Below, piece by piece: positions 15,041-27,900 of a stretch of 64,000 nucleotides of DNA (positions are counted from its first letter, which is position 1; the number at the start of each line of letters is the position of its first letter). The notes beneath the pieces are model-generated. The model was given only the letters and a program-made list of their open reading frames with translations, made no database searches and was not told the DNA's origin. Origin of the DNA: Echiichthys vipera (lineage: Eukaryota; Chordata; Actinopteri; Perciformes; Trachinidae); NCBI GenBank assembly GCA_963691815.1, contig OY829656.1:14153476-14217475 (forward strand), written 5' to 3'. The translations under genes were made by a program, and so were the position numbers.

Positions 15041-18000
15041 ACTAGAAAAAAACCTGATACTCAATACCTCTTTCGAAACCAAAAGTCCATGGTACACAAA
15101 GTCAGGCCCCCAGGAAGTGTGCCAGCCAGCGGCACACAGCACAAGGTAGGGCCTTATAGTTTCTGTGATAACAGAAGCATGGATGGAATCAGAGAGTTGA
15201 GAATTTTAAAAGCTATAACACAGGGCATCCATAGGGCCCTACATTAAGTCAGTGCTATTTGAAAATAAGACTTTGTCCAAGTTTCCAACCAAGCCTCACC
15301 ACTGTAACTGTAGTTCAAAAATGTTTTAAAAGTATATTGATAAAAGTTCCCAGATGCTTAAAAAATAAATACCATCTCAGCACTGAAACTCAGATATTGC
15401 ATTAGCATTTATTAAGAAAGATTTTAAATCAACTTCTGTTGATGTTGAATCAACAGTAGTGAGTGAAAGACAAATAGGGTCTTTGTTGGAGCCCTGTGCT
15501 CCTGCTGTATTTGACGAGGATACCTATGAATGATTCCAGTTTGCTATGATTCAGGATTAAAAGCTTTTGTCCCTTGGCTTTCCTGCAGGTCCTTACTTCT
15601 ATGATTTCTATGTTTCTTGTACACAAAAATGTATTTGCAAATACAAGTGTTTACATGTAAAGTACTCTCACACAGAGCACATTCCTGAAAGGGATTGAAC
15701 ATTGTTAAAGGCACATTCACTCTTCAAACATTTTTTCAAAGTTTTTAAAAATTAATTAGAATGATTGCAACCCTAAAAGCAAATGGACTGGCAATGAGTG
15801 CTGCTTTTGGTATTCAAATGTATTTCAGGGTTGCTGTTCATGTTGATTGGTGGTGAGTGTTTGTACACTGAACTTAGAGCCACATGACCCAAGAGATAAG
15901 GTTACAGTGTTGGCCGGGGGCCGTCGTGCACTTTTGAAGGCCTCACCTCTGTTGATAGTCAAAGAGCGGTCTTGTGTGTTTGAGTTTAAAATCACTGTGT
16001 GAAGTTAATTTCTCTGATGAACATCACAAAAATTAGCTGTTTTGTTTGCTTGTTTTCCCTCACTGTTAAATTGCATCAGTCAATACATTAGGTTCGCTTT
16101 GAATGTTTGTCAGCAGTCTATAAGCTACATGCTGATTGAATTAATAGATTGCCAGAGTAAATACACTGCTGCTTCAATGAACGCTACCTCTCTGCCTCTT
16201 GCTACTCGAGTCCACTGTTTTGGTGTAGAGCGGGCCTCCCTGTCTCTGTGTGAAGTCTGAATTTGTTTTCTGAAAATGAACTTCCTCAACAGGCAGGAGG
16301 TGTTTCCTTCCCTCCTGGTCCTCTGTTTGAAACTGTGAGGTGAATACTGAGCACTTCTGAAACATGACTAGAGCAAAAACAACTGCTCCTTTGTACGAGC
16401 CGAGTGTGGGGCCAATTGTAATGCTTTGTATAAGCTTTTTCATTTGCTTTCACCTCGGGCACTGAGTAGATCGTTTTAATCCATTGAGGAGTTTGATTTA
16501 AAAATGTATCATTTAGATGTGCTTTAACAGTAGCCTGATTAGCCTTCACATTAATGGATGTGCTTTATTTGTTATGACATAATTTGACCCCCCCATACAG
16601 AAAAAGAGTTGCCACTTGGCGCTCTAGAGTAGCCTCTCGCTCTCTCTCCCTGGCTCTCCCAATCTAACTCAGTCCCCCCTTTGTCTCATTCACACTTTTA
16701 AAGCTCCAGCCAGACTGGGTAGTCACCTAAATATCAGTTAGGGTTTCAAATAACAGCCCTTGCCATGGGGCTTTGCGACACACCTTTGTGTATCTATGAC
16801 GGAGGTGTAACTGGTTTGTGACAACTGGTTTATTACTTGTGAGGAGGGTGTGGTGTGATCTGTGCATGAACTCACGGTAGTTACACAAAATCACTACAGT
16901 TTATGTTGAAATATGTTTTTGACATAAAAACGTTTTATGTAATTTTGTACTGAACAACACCGCCTTTTGGTTCATGGAATGGATATTGTAAAGTATGCCT
17001 TAATGGCACTAAGGCTAGTCAGTCATGCCATGACATCCAGGTTGGCTCAGGCCTTTCCCATTGCTCTTTGTCAGACAGGTTTGTGGAGAACGGCAGCAGA
17101 CTGCTGGCCTCAGCATTTTCCGCCTGTATTGATCTCCCCACATTAGCTCTCTCTTCATGCACAGACATGAGCACAATTGCTTCCCTTAAAACATTGGCTG
17201 CCGTGGCAACTGAGTCCTCCTGCTTGTGCGATTTGCTCCCAGAAAACATCTCAAACTCGTACCTCTTCATTTCGAAGCTGCTATCATCTCCTTTACATTC
17301 CCCCTTAAATATTTGACACATCAATGGCTTGATTTGCCACTTAAAACTATCTCCATATGTCTTTGTGTGTTTTTGAATAGGCTAAGTGCTTAACAGGATA
17401 AAAGAGCAGTTTGGGGGGGGGCTTGGCACCTGCTGTTAGTGCATGCCTGTTTGCACATCAATATGATGAGGCTGGCGGTGCACAGGGGTATTTTAACTTG
17501 CAGATGAGCCACCAGGTCAGCACCATTGCAGCTTGGTGTATTTTCAAGGGTTCTGCTACAGTCAACAGGCCAGTTTGGCTTATTAGCTCCCTTTCCCCTC
17601 TCCAAACTAGTGTCCCATTATCCATTGCATTCGCAGTTGCCTCTCTTTGATGCCTTTTCATAAGGGCAATGATAACTGCGATCATTGCGACAGCAGTGGT
17701 AATTGACCAGCTGCAGTCATGGTAAAATACTTCCTGTGTTTTGCTGGATGCAAGGCAGCTTTCTTATTGGTCCACTTTGCCTGTGTTGATATTCAAATGA
17801 CTTCTGGAGGACATACTCAAAAGAAGATACACACTGTCTGGCACCCAAGGGCCAAGCTGAAAGGTGATGGCTGTGAAGATGGTCTGAGGTGAGTATTTTA
17901 AGGTTAATAAGTGGTCTGACACTTTACCCAGGCTGTGACTTCTTGTCATCTTCCTGTCACAAAACTGTTTCCAGGCATGGCACTGTTGAAAAAGAAAGGA

Positions 18001-18523
18001 CAACCATGTGCAATGTTTACAGTTTGCTGTTCCAGAAAAGGCTCTGACCACACCTTCTCATCAAACCCGATGCAGTCAAGGCCTTTTTCGCCATACCTGT
18101 GTTGGCTTGTTTTACTGTAACCCTAATGTTTGTCATCAGCATGTATTGAGCAACACAGTCTGGATTCAGGGCTGACCTAGTTCCTTGAGTCACTTTATTG
18201 CTAAAGGAAAAAAAAAAGCTTTGTTGTGCTGCTTTTGGCTGTTCTAACAAAAGAAATGTCGAAACTAAGTAACATGGAATAACCTTTCACAGGTGTGAAG
18301 TTGTTTTCAGTATTTTAGTCAAAAACGTGTTAAATTAGATATACACTGGAAATTATATAACAAATTATTAATACTTGATTTGTTCTAAAATACTGTTATG
18401 TTTTATCGTCCAGAATTTGATAGAATATCCAGTGTGGCTAGGTATGTTTCCATTATGGTCGCATACTCAGAATGAGGCGGATCTATCGCGCCAAAACACC
18501 CCTAAATTGCATGTGGGTCGCTC

Positions 18524-18574
18524 GAGCGGCCGTTTGTGGTCCTGTGGTAGAGCAGGGCCAAAAAACGGCCGCTC
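18524..18574. repeat. GC-rich inverted repeat (hairpin)
   Basis: GAGCGGCCGTTT at 18524-18535 is exactly complementary to AAACGGCCGCTC at 18563-18574, with a 27-base spacer. It may be the core of an unrecognised element. Confidence 0.7.
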
Positions 18575-18792
18575 AAAGCCCTGAGAGGAGCCAAGCTGCT
18601 GATTGGATGTAGCTCTCAGTGGGATGTGACGTGTGGTAGTACAGAGACGCCACAACAACACGGCGAAGTACAGTAACAGTAGACACTTTTATCCGGTGGT
18701 GTAGTAGAACGCAGGGCAGAAAATGATCCGTGCACGCACATCTTTGCATGGGCTTGGGGTCGGGTTGGATTCTTACCTGTGGTCCTTTGCTG

Positions 18793-18930
<138 letters not shown>

Positions 18931-19194
18931 CCCCCACCCATTTACACACAAACGCATACACACACTGTACTGCAAGCGGGGTGCAAGCCTGTCTGTCAAC
19001 AAACACTTTTACTGCGCCCAGAATTTTTAAGATGGAGTGTTGTGTTTTCTTTCATGTTACTTGTGCATAAGTTGATGTTGTGAATCATACGGGCCACCTT
19101 AAATCAAACTGCAACTAGTCTGTATTTCTCACTTTGAGATAGAGAAATAACTAAGGCACTTCAACAAAAACTTAAACAATCTATTCTTGGAGTT

Positions 19195-19412
19195 ATTTTA
19201 TTCTAAAAAATGAAAAGGAAGTGTAGAGGCCCTTGCTTTGAATGACTTCAGCGCGTCTGCGTCCACAGGACATCACTAGTTTCTCACACTGCTCTGGGTT
19301 GATCTTGGTCCATTCTTCTTGCAGTCTCTTCCAGAGTTCAGTAACTGTAGAGTTTCTTAGCCCTTACTTGCCAAGGATTTCTCTATTAGGTTTAGATCTG
19401 GACTTTGACATT
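19195..19412 (-). mobile_element. Tc1/mariner transposase 3' fragment
   Basis: Read on the minus strand, the segment translates to the C-terminal end of a Tc1-like transposase. It has the pattern LWKRLQEEW, then CEKLVMSCGRR and an ending like IQSKGLYT. This matches the conserved tail after the catalytic DDE domain in this family. There is an in-frame stop after ILGK, and only the last 60-70 codons remain. No terminal inverted repeat was identified. It is a dead fragment inside foxn2 intron 1. Confidence 0.75.
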
Positions 19413-19559
19413 CCCTCCTCAAATATTGTTGTTATTTTGTTTCACATTTTCAGCTCCATTGCTTCCTGGTTTATTCTATTTCTGGGTCAAAAGCCACCGC
19501 CGCGGAGTGGGGAGCATGCACATACGAGAAACCCAATAATAACCTGAGAACTCTGTTTA

Positions 19560-19660
19560 CATGCGCGAATAATCAGAGAACTGAAGGAGTTCTCTAGGTC
19601 TGTTAACCGGGGTTTGAGAACCCCGATTTTACCCGGGGTATGGTGTTTACATGGGGAACT
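19560..19660. repeat. GC-rich palindromic segment, possible MITE end
   Basis: Alternating CCGGGG and CCCCG blocks (around 19607-19640) can pair locally. The pattern resembles ends of dispersed fish repeats, but I could not place a partner end. Confidence 0.3.
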
Positions 19661-21994
19661 GTATGTTCAGTATTAGTCAATTGTTGAGCATTTTAATAAA
19701 GAATAGCCTAAATAAAAATAAAATAAATGGCACTATTTTTAAATCACCCTTAGCATCACTTTGTGCATTATATGTTCTGTAAAAAAGTGTTTTCATATCG
19801 GAAAACATAAACATCAACAACTTGCATCAACACAAATATATAAACACTATATACAACACTAAATTGTGCCTAAAAACATTTCATTTTCAAAGGCATTGGA
19901 TATTTGGCCTGTGCACATGGGTAGCCTAATTCTGAAATTATTTTAGGAAAGATAAACTATATTTTTCTCCAAAACGGCAGGCTTGTCTGTCTGCACAGTC
20001 CCCCCTTTCTATTTGTAAATTAATTCAGAGCAGGAACCTGTCATGTGAAGACATATCTTTCTGTGTTTTGGTCTCTTGAGCAGAGATTTTCTTTTAACAC
20101 AAATGGGCAGTTCTTTCGCTGCCTGACATATCTGATTGCTCTAGTTTGCCGAGAGCTGTGATTCATTGTAGACTGAGGATAACTTGCATAGCCTACCTCA
20201 CTACCACCGATTCTCAGCTGGCTCACTCTCTATTTCCCCCTCAGTCTCTCATTTTATTCTTTCTGTCTCGCTCTGTGCTTCCATGAAAGTATGTCCCTAT
20301 TGTTATGTCCCTTCCTATGTTCACTCTGCCTGGAAAGCTCTTTGACATAGTTCATTTTTGTAGTACATGCAACTCAAAAGGAAATTTCAGTGGTTCTAGG
20401 TGACAAATGAAAAACAGACAATGGAGGATTGACTGGCAGAATGCAGGACTAAATGTAGCTGTCAGTGCCATCTATAGAGCAGACAGGATGAACTATTCTG
20501 ACAGAAACGAGTAAAAGATAATAAAAGAAAACACTTTAAAGAATGAGTGAACCACCGCCTGTCACTGTAACCAAAATAGGATGAGTCTGCTGTATGTTTA
20601 TCCCCTCACTGAGAGTTGAGTGGTCATTTTGAAAATGCACTAATGCCTCCTTCCTCCTCATGTCTTCGCTGACTGTTTTTGACAAACTGACTTGTGCGTG
20701 TACACTCCTCCTGTCTCACCCACTGTGCAAACACTCTCGAGTTTGACCCAATTCTTATCTTATCACAGAAATGAAAAGATATGCCTATCCACCACCACTC
20801 TCTGCGTGCCTAACCTGCTCTGTACTGCTCTCCAAACTTCCAACTCTACTCCCATCTCGGTCCGCATCCAGAACACGCTAGACCACCCCTGACCGGGGCA
20901 TCTGGTGTTCACTGAATGGGTGCAACAGGAGCATTTCGTAACAGGGCAGCTGCTCGGTGGTTGTCTGTGGCAGAGCTAGCATTGCTTATTATTATTTTCT
21001 TATTGTATCTGTGTATTTTTTTTTGTGGGATCTCCGCTCTTAATTGAAGGGGTGGCATGGTTGTCATGGTGACATCCAGGACATTAAGCTTATTGTGAGC
21101 TGAGCCAAAGAGTGATCTCTTTGTGCTCTTGGCTCCACCAACCAGTGTGCAAGACCCTTGTTTGTATTTTATGGTTTTACATAGTTATTGATCTGTATTG
21201 GGCATATTTTTTTCAAATCAGTCTGAACTTTATTTATTTCTATTTAATATTGGGATCAACTAAACACATTGATAGGATTGTTGCTGATGACATTCCAACA
21301 ATCATCCTTTGAGCCCATGTAAAAAAATACAGTTGTCTTCTACATAAGGGTGCTGGGTGGAATTGGTAAATGATGGCTTCTGGCAATATGGAATTTCCTA
21401 GTGCTGTTAAATGACTGACAAGTCCAAGGCCTGTAGCCTCTTTACACTACTTAATTTGTCATGTGACAAATTGAGACTTGATCCTGGCTGAATGCAGATC
21501 AGTCTATAAGAGCCATCCAATCTGTAAGATGGAGGCCTTCCACTCATTCCTGCAGTTGTTGGATAGTTTCATGCTCATTTACACATAACGAGCAGCTGAG
21601 TCTTGTCTGAAATGAGGTGGGCGTCGAGGAGTGGAGCCTTAAGTTGGTTCAGTTGCTTGAGAGGACCTCCTCCAAGGTCCTCGGCTGGAGTCAAGAGGAG
21701 GGAGAGCTGAGAGCCTCTCTGTCCTCACCAGGCATGGAGGAGAGTGGCAATGAGAGGACGAGGAAGTGCAATAGAGAGAGACAGGCACAGCCACAGGGGG
21801 TGTGCCCCCAGGGAAGACTTAGGAAAACAAGGTCAACGCTTGGAAGAGCACATCATTCCATGATGTCGCATCAAGTCATGTCATACTCCCAACTTTGTTT
21901 TGAAATCGGTTCACCATCAAAAACTATGATTTTGGCTACATGCTGTTTAACACTAACAACCTCTTGTCTCCTCTCTCCAGACCTCCTTGATTTA

Positions 21995-24900
21995 ATGGGT
22001 CCAATCATTGGGATGTCACCAGATAAGAAAACGGAAATTCCGGGTATGCAAGAGGAGCGGACAGGGCTCAAAGGTGTTTGTGGTGTGGGAACACTGCCAG
22101 AGGCGGAGTGTGCGTCCAGTCCGCTGGCGACCAGCGTGGATCGTACTGGAGGTAGTGAGGATGAGGAGCTCACCAACCTCAACTGGCTGCACGAGAACCT
22201 GCTTCAGAACTTCACTCTGGGAGGTCCGGAAGCTCAGCCAAGCGGCAGTCCCCTCTTTGACATAGAGGGAGACTACGGACCCAACCAGGGCCCATCATCC
22301 TCCTCCTCATCTTCGTCACACAGCAGAGGCAGGGAGCGGGACTCGTTGAAGTCTAAGCCCCCTTTCTCATTTTCTCTCCTCATCTACATGGCCATTGAGC
22401 AGTCTCCCAGCAAATCTTTGCCTGTTAAAGAAATCTATGGCTGGATTCTCGAGCACTTCCCTTATTTCTCCAATGCTCCCACTGGCTGGAAGAACTCAGT
22501 TCGTCACAACTTGTCCCTGAACAAATGCTTCCGCAAGGTTGAGAGGAGTTTGGGAAAGGTAGGTTATTCAACAGTCTCCTAGCTTTCATGCACTTCATAT
22601 AGATTTAAATGTAGAAAACTACAGTGATTAGATTATGCTTCTCAAAACTGCGTTGCAGTGTGAAGTTGCAATGTGGCTCATGTGACAGTGTCCTGCACTG
22701 TAACACAGCCGCAGACCTCTGCAATATGGCTGGAATACAGTCAAGGTCACAGATACTCCTTCTGAGTAAACGCAAACACAGCACACTAAGATAGGACTTT
22801 ATCTCCCGAAACACTAAACAGGGAGAAAAGCATCCCACAGTTGGAAACCGCAATGTCACACTGCGAGAAGGAAGCAAAAGTAACCTGCAGTGCAGAGATG
22901 AGTTTGTAGGAAGAATGTTTGTCAGCCTGGTCCTGGCAGAGTCACATGTGACTCATGCTCATTTGTGTTTGTGTTCCTGCATACAAAGAAAAAAAAAGAG
23001 AAGTTGACCTTCTCATATGCACATGCCTGTAACAAAGTACAAACACATCCCGCACAGACTTTCTTGTGAGCTAAATGAGTGAAATGAGTTAGTTGTGAAA
23101 TTGTTTATTTAATTCCTAATGGTTGGGATTTCCTTTTAGCGCTCCAACAGTTAGTGTTATAAACATGGTGAGGGACAGAAAAGGTACAGAAATTAGCTAG
23201 ATGTAGTTCTTATTTGAAAACCCCCCGAAAACATGGTTTTAGATCTTATCTTCTGTATTTGTGTATACCATTAAATGTTCGGGACTAGATAAGCAACACA
23301 TGACACAAGTTAACGCTAACACCCATAGTCAGTTAATCTGCTTCATCAAGACTGGGTTTAATCACCTTTGACTGACACAAGTAAACAACCCTAAGTTTAA
23401 TTAATTTAAAAGTTGCTAAATTCTGATTCTGATAAAGGTCCCATATTGTAAAAAGTGAGATTTCCATGTCTTTTTTTGTTATAAAGCAGGCCAAGGTGAT
23501 ATATAAATACTGTGACAGTATCAATCCACAGAGAAATGCACACAGCCTTTATTCACAAAGTACAGTCAAAGTCATTCCTGGCTGCAATGATGTTGCAGAG
23601 ACACCGAGAGCAGAGTGCTTTTTACGCTTTTTCGGGGGGGGCTTAAAGAGACAGGTGCTCAAACAGAGCGTTTCAGACAGAGGGTGAATACAGGTATATT
23701 CAGACAGACAGTATGAGAAAATGTTTTTTGAACATTCAATTATATAAATATCTTCTAGTAGAAAACTACAATACAAATATGAACCTGAAAATGAATATGA
23801 TACGGGGCGCCCGGTTGCTCAGTGGTTAGAGCAGGCCCATATGGAGGCTAAAAGTCCTCACCACAGCGGCCGACTTTGACCTGCGTTGCCAAGTACAGTC
23901 AGACCTGTGTCAGACACAACCTAATTTGTTGCTGTACTGATTCATGGCGCGACACGAAGGCAGCCATATTGAGCTTCAGTATGAGTTCAGACTTTGACTG
24001 GTAGAGCCCGTGGTGCGAAGGCTGTGCCTGGCTAAGACCTCATATTTTCCCACCGTGGGAGGGGATGACGGATTGCGCAGCAAGTAGCAACATTGTGCGG
24101 TGCAGGCCGCTCAGCATGCAGGTGCACAGTGTGAGCCCTTCGTCTGCTGAGAGACTAGCACCAGTTTCACATGACACTGGCTGGTGGTTTCCGTTGCCAT
24201 GGAGACATTTCCTTCTTCCTGCATCAGGGCTGGTTGGTAATCTGAGTCAAGGTTATTCTCCTCCCTCACTCCCTCCCTCACTCGATTCTCCTCCCAGACT
24301 GGGCAATACGCCGCCATCAGATAAAGTGACAGTTAACACACTCCCGCACACATCACCAACAGACAAATTCATTCCTCACAATGCTGTGGAGCAGTTATTT
24401 CCTCCTTTTGTTGAGGCTGTTAAGGAATTCTTTGTTATGCATTTGCTATCATCCACTGCTGTTTATCATGTAGTGCTCATCTAAGAGCTGTTGCTTTAAC
24501 ATTCGTGCAAAATTAGTCACTTTGCTGCTTTTAATGCAGTCTACTGTATGCAGTGCTCAAAAATGTCGTCAGCTCAGCATTTTCTGGAATTTTGTGTGTC
24601 AGCCCATTGATAAATAATTATGTGCATGATTTTGATTGATTAAAAATAGGTGAAAAAAATAATATTTCAATATTTGAATGAACTGAATGTGAATATATAC
24701 AATGCATGATATACAATAATATATTCTGCTTTGTAAGTGCATTATGAGGAAAGAAAAGCATTGAACAATGTAGGGCTTCAAGGATACACACAAAACACAA
24801 AAACTTTCTAAAGAATCTAAACTCTTGTTTGTTTCCAAGAAACCTCTCACAGGGTGCCTTTTGTTTAAATATAACCAAAGGACCAATATGTTGGTCAGGT

Positions 24901-27900
24901 ATCAGGACTTTTCCTTTTCTACATAAGAACGTCTATTTACTGTTAATCCAAATTCTTTTCACAGTTTGTTGAGTTTGGCAAGTTCTGTACTCAACCTGGG
25001 TTCGAGGTTTAACTGTCCCTACTCTTTCCTACAGGCCAATGGAAAAGGTTCTCTCTGGTGTGTTGACCCAGAGTACCGCCCCAACCTGATCCAAGCCCTT
25101 AAGAAGCAGCACTTCCCTACCGCACATGCCTTCTGCACACCACCCGCCTCCCCACCCAGGTACACTTTTCATCAGTCCCTCTCTGGATGGTGTGGAGGAT
25201 TTAGTTTATATTGTATTGTATGTTGCAGGAAATTGTGTTTAGCTAATCTAACCAGAATTGGTACATAAGCTCAGCCAAATCAGTATTACCATATTTCTTT
25301 ATTTATTTGAATTGGCATTGTTAGCTAAGCATATCATAACAGGTTTTTCTTTTCTTTTGGTCTGTATTTCAATTTATTTGACAATTGTTTCTTTTGAAAA
25401 ACTGAAAGTTTTGAAGAGTCACATATGACAATTCTTCACATCTCCTTTACAAACCCAAAATCTGACCCTTTGTGATTTTTGTTTACCTTCTGCAGTGCTT
25501 CCTCACCCCCTCGCCATCTGTTTCTACAAGGCTGCGCATTCAAAGGTGAGGCAGAAGCAAACATATCTCAGTTTAAAAGTTTGGATATGTGCATTAAAAG
25601 TAGACGTATATAAATTCCAATCGGTGCAGTTTCTTTCTTTTTAGCTTGTGTTTGTGCAGTATTTTGAATATGTTGCCTGTTCACATTTCAGCCCCAGAAC
25701 ATTCAACATCACTGTGCTTGTATCCTCAACTCTTGGTTTTATTTGTTGCTTTTGAGTCATTGATGCCTCATGTAGACCATATTGTTGAGAGCTCCCAGCC
25801 GATGTATCAGCCTCCTCTTTCCCCCCTCTGCCTCTTAGATTTGTAACCTTGACGACAGGCGGAGGTTCTGCTGGTGCTGAGTGTTGAGCACTCAGACTCA
25901 CTGTAATCATTAATAATTTAGAGCCCCAGAAGTGAGCTATGAGGCTTTCAGACACTTTGTCAGGTCTGAAAAGATCGGATGCAATATCAGTGCCCTCAGT
26001 TCATCCTCTTGGTTTGTTTCGTTGAACTTTCTGCACATCCAATCCATTCAGTAAGCATTCATTGGGTCACTGTGTTGCCAGTTTATAATGATTAAGACCC
26101 AGTCCTCCCACTCTCAGCAGAGATGCCATGCTGCCATGCTTTCACACCTTAGGACTGACCATCGTGCATGTTCTCTCCTCTTCCAGAGTCTGACATTGAT
26201 GCTGCCACTGCCATGATGCTCTTAAACTCTGCCCCCGGGCACCACGTTGACCCATGTAAGAGAATCCACAAGCAGCCATACTTTCACCTATTCTTCCAAC
26301 TCTTTGTCTCCCACCGCTGACATATCGCCCTGTCATTGCTTCTTTTGTTTTGTGTGCTTTAATTTGTGTTGTGTGCGTCACCTGTTCTTACAAGCAAAAT
26401 GTTGGTTCTTGCTCTAGAAAGGTTTCAACAACATTACTTGTACCTGATTGCATACATTTTTTCCTGCAGACATCCTTTTGAATATGTATTCACAGAAACG
26501 TTTGCCATTTGGAAAATCCTAGAGCCAGCATCCGGTTAGCTTAGCTTAGCTTAGGTTAGCAGGTGTCTCAATCTGACTTACTGGATCTTTACTGGATCAG
26601 TTTAAAATACCTGGCTTAGCACAAAGGCTGGAAATAGGGGGAAACAGCTCGCCTTGCTCTGTCCAGATGTGACAAAATCCATCTACTGTCTAGCACCCAC
26701 TAATTAACAGCAATAAGCGAATGAGCATATTTCCCAAAATGTTAAATTATACATTTTAGCATATTATTGATTCTAAAATGTTTTCTTTTTTTGGAGAATA
26801 TAATGCTAACATTAGATCATATTTTATTTAGCCTGTCTCTAATTCAATTAAATGACCTCAGAAGCCCTGTAGAGATCATTTTACTGTGATTGGGTTTTGC
26901 CAATATCTGTAGTTTCCCCAATGGTCTGCTTTAACATGCATGAAACAAGATATTTTTAAATTAGGTTTTCCCTCTTGGGCTGAGAAAAGTCTCAGTTCTG
27001 CTTTATACTTGTAAACAAAGTGAGCTAAAGCTACATTATGTGCTTCAATGTGGTCTTTTCTTCTTCAGAAAAAAATCTTAAAAAACTAAATAAAAAGGTT
27101 GGTTAAATGTAAATTTACATTGGAATTTCCTTAGTATCAGTCAGTCAACTGAAGCTAGACACGAAGGCTTCGTTTACATTACAGGGATTAATGCTCAATT
27201 CTGATCTGATCTTTCGGCATAGACTGTTCACATTGACCTATATCTGACATCAATGCGTCTATTGTGTTAACGGATCTTTGCCCTGAAACTCCTCATGTGC
27301 AACCAATAACTTCACAGGCATGCGCGTTGGAACAACGACAAAAAACGTCACACAGGCATGTGGCGGCTGTGGAAACAGCCATTAACTGAACACCCATTTC
27401 CGCTCTCAGGAGCTGCCAACCATCCAGTCTCCCCAGCGAAGGGGAACGGCGCATCCGCTGGCCAACAGCCTGATGTTTGGCTCCTTTTCTTTAACTAGCG
27501 TTACATTAAAGCATGGTGGAATTCGCAAGATAGTTGGCAAGCTAGCTTAGCTAAAATGAGCAGAACAAAGATGTCAGTTATATCCGCATAGCATCCAATC
27601 ACAAGGACGAATTGAGGCAACAAGTATTAGCCAATCACAGCGCAGTAGAGCTATGTTGAACCCTGCACAGTGAAGCATGATGTCGAAAAACACACATGAT
27701 TTCTGATCTGACCGTTCTCACTGTGGTTGCATGGCCAGTGATCAGATATGCATCAGATTTGGGGCCATGTTTAAAGGTGGCCAAGATCTGATTGGGAAAA
27801 ATTTTTATTTTTGTGTTAATCTGATATAATCAGATTTGTGTCACATGAGAGCAAAAAAAAACTGATTAAGGCCACATTTGCTTGTAATGTCAACGAAGCC

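Larger units (their letters stand above)
22559..25034 (+). other. foxn2: foxn2 intron within the forkhead domain
   Basis: Interrupts the forkhead domain after residue 188 in phase 0. It contains a 23434-23803 MITE, an adjoining tRNA-derived SINE and an X-box-like motif at 24193. No other feature is seen. Confidence 0.85.

Noticed and set aside
22008..22265. Alternative frame inside the first foxn2 coding exon
   Set aside because: It is a shadow of the forkhead gene frame, which has clear homology.
23804..23890. tRNA gene
   Set aside because: Only the 5' half resembles a tRNA, the 3' half cannot fold back, and the sequence is the head of a SINE.
26535..26560. Interstitial telomeric repeat
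   Set aside because: The unit is TTAGCT, not TTAGGG, and belongs to a dispersed repeat.
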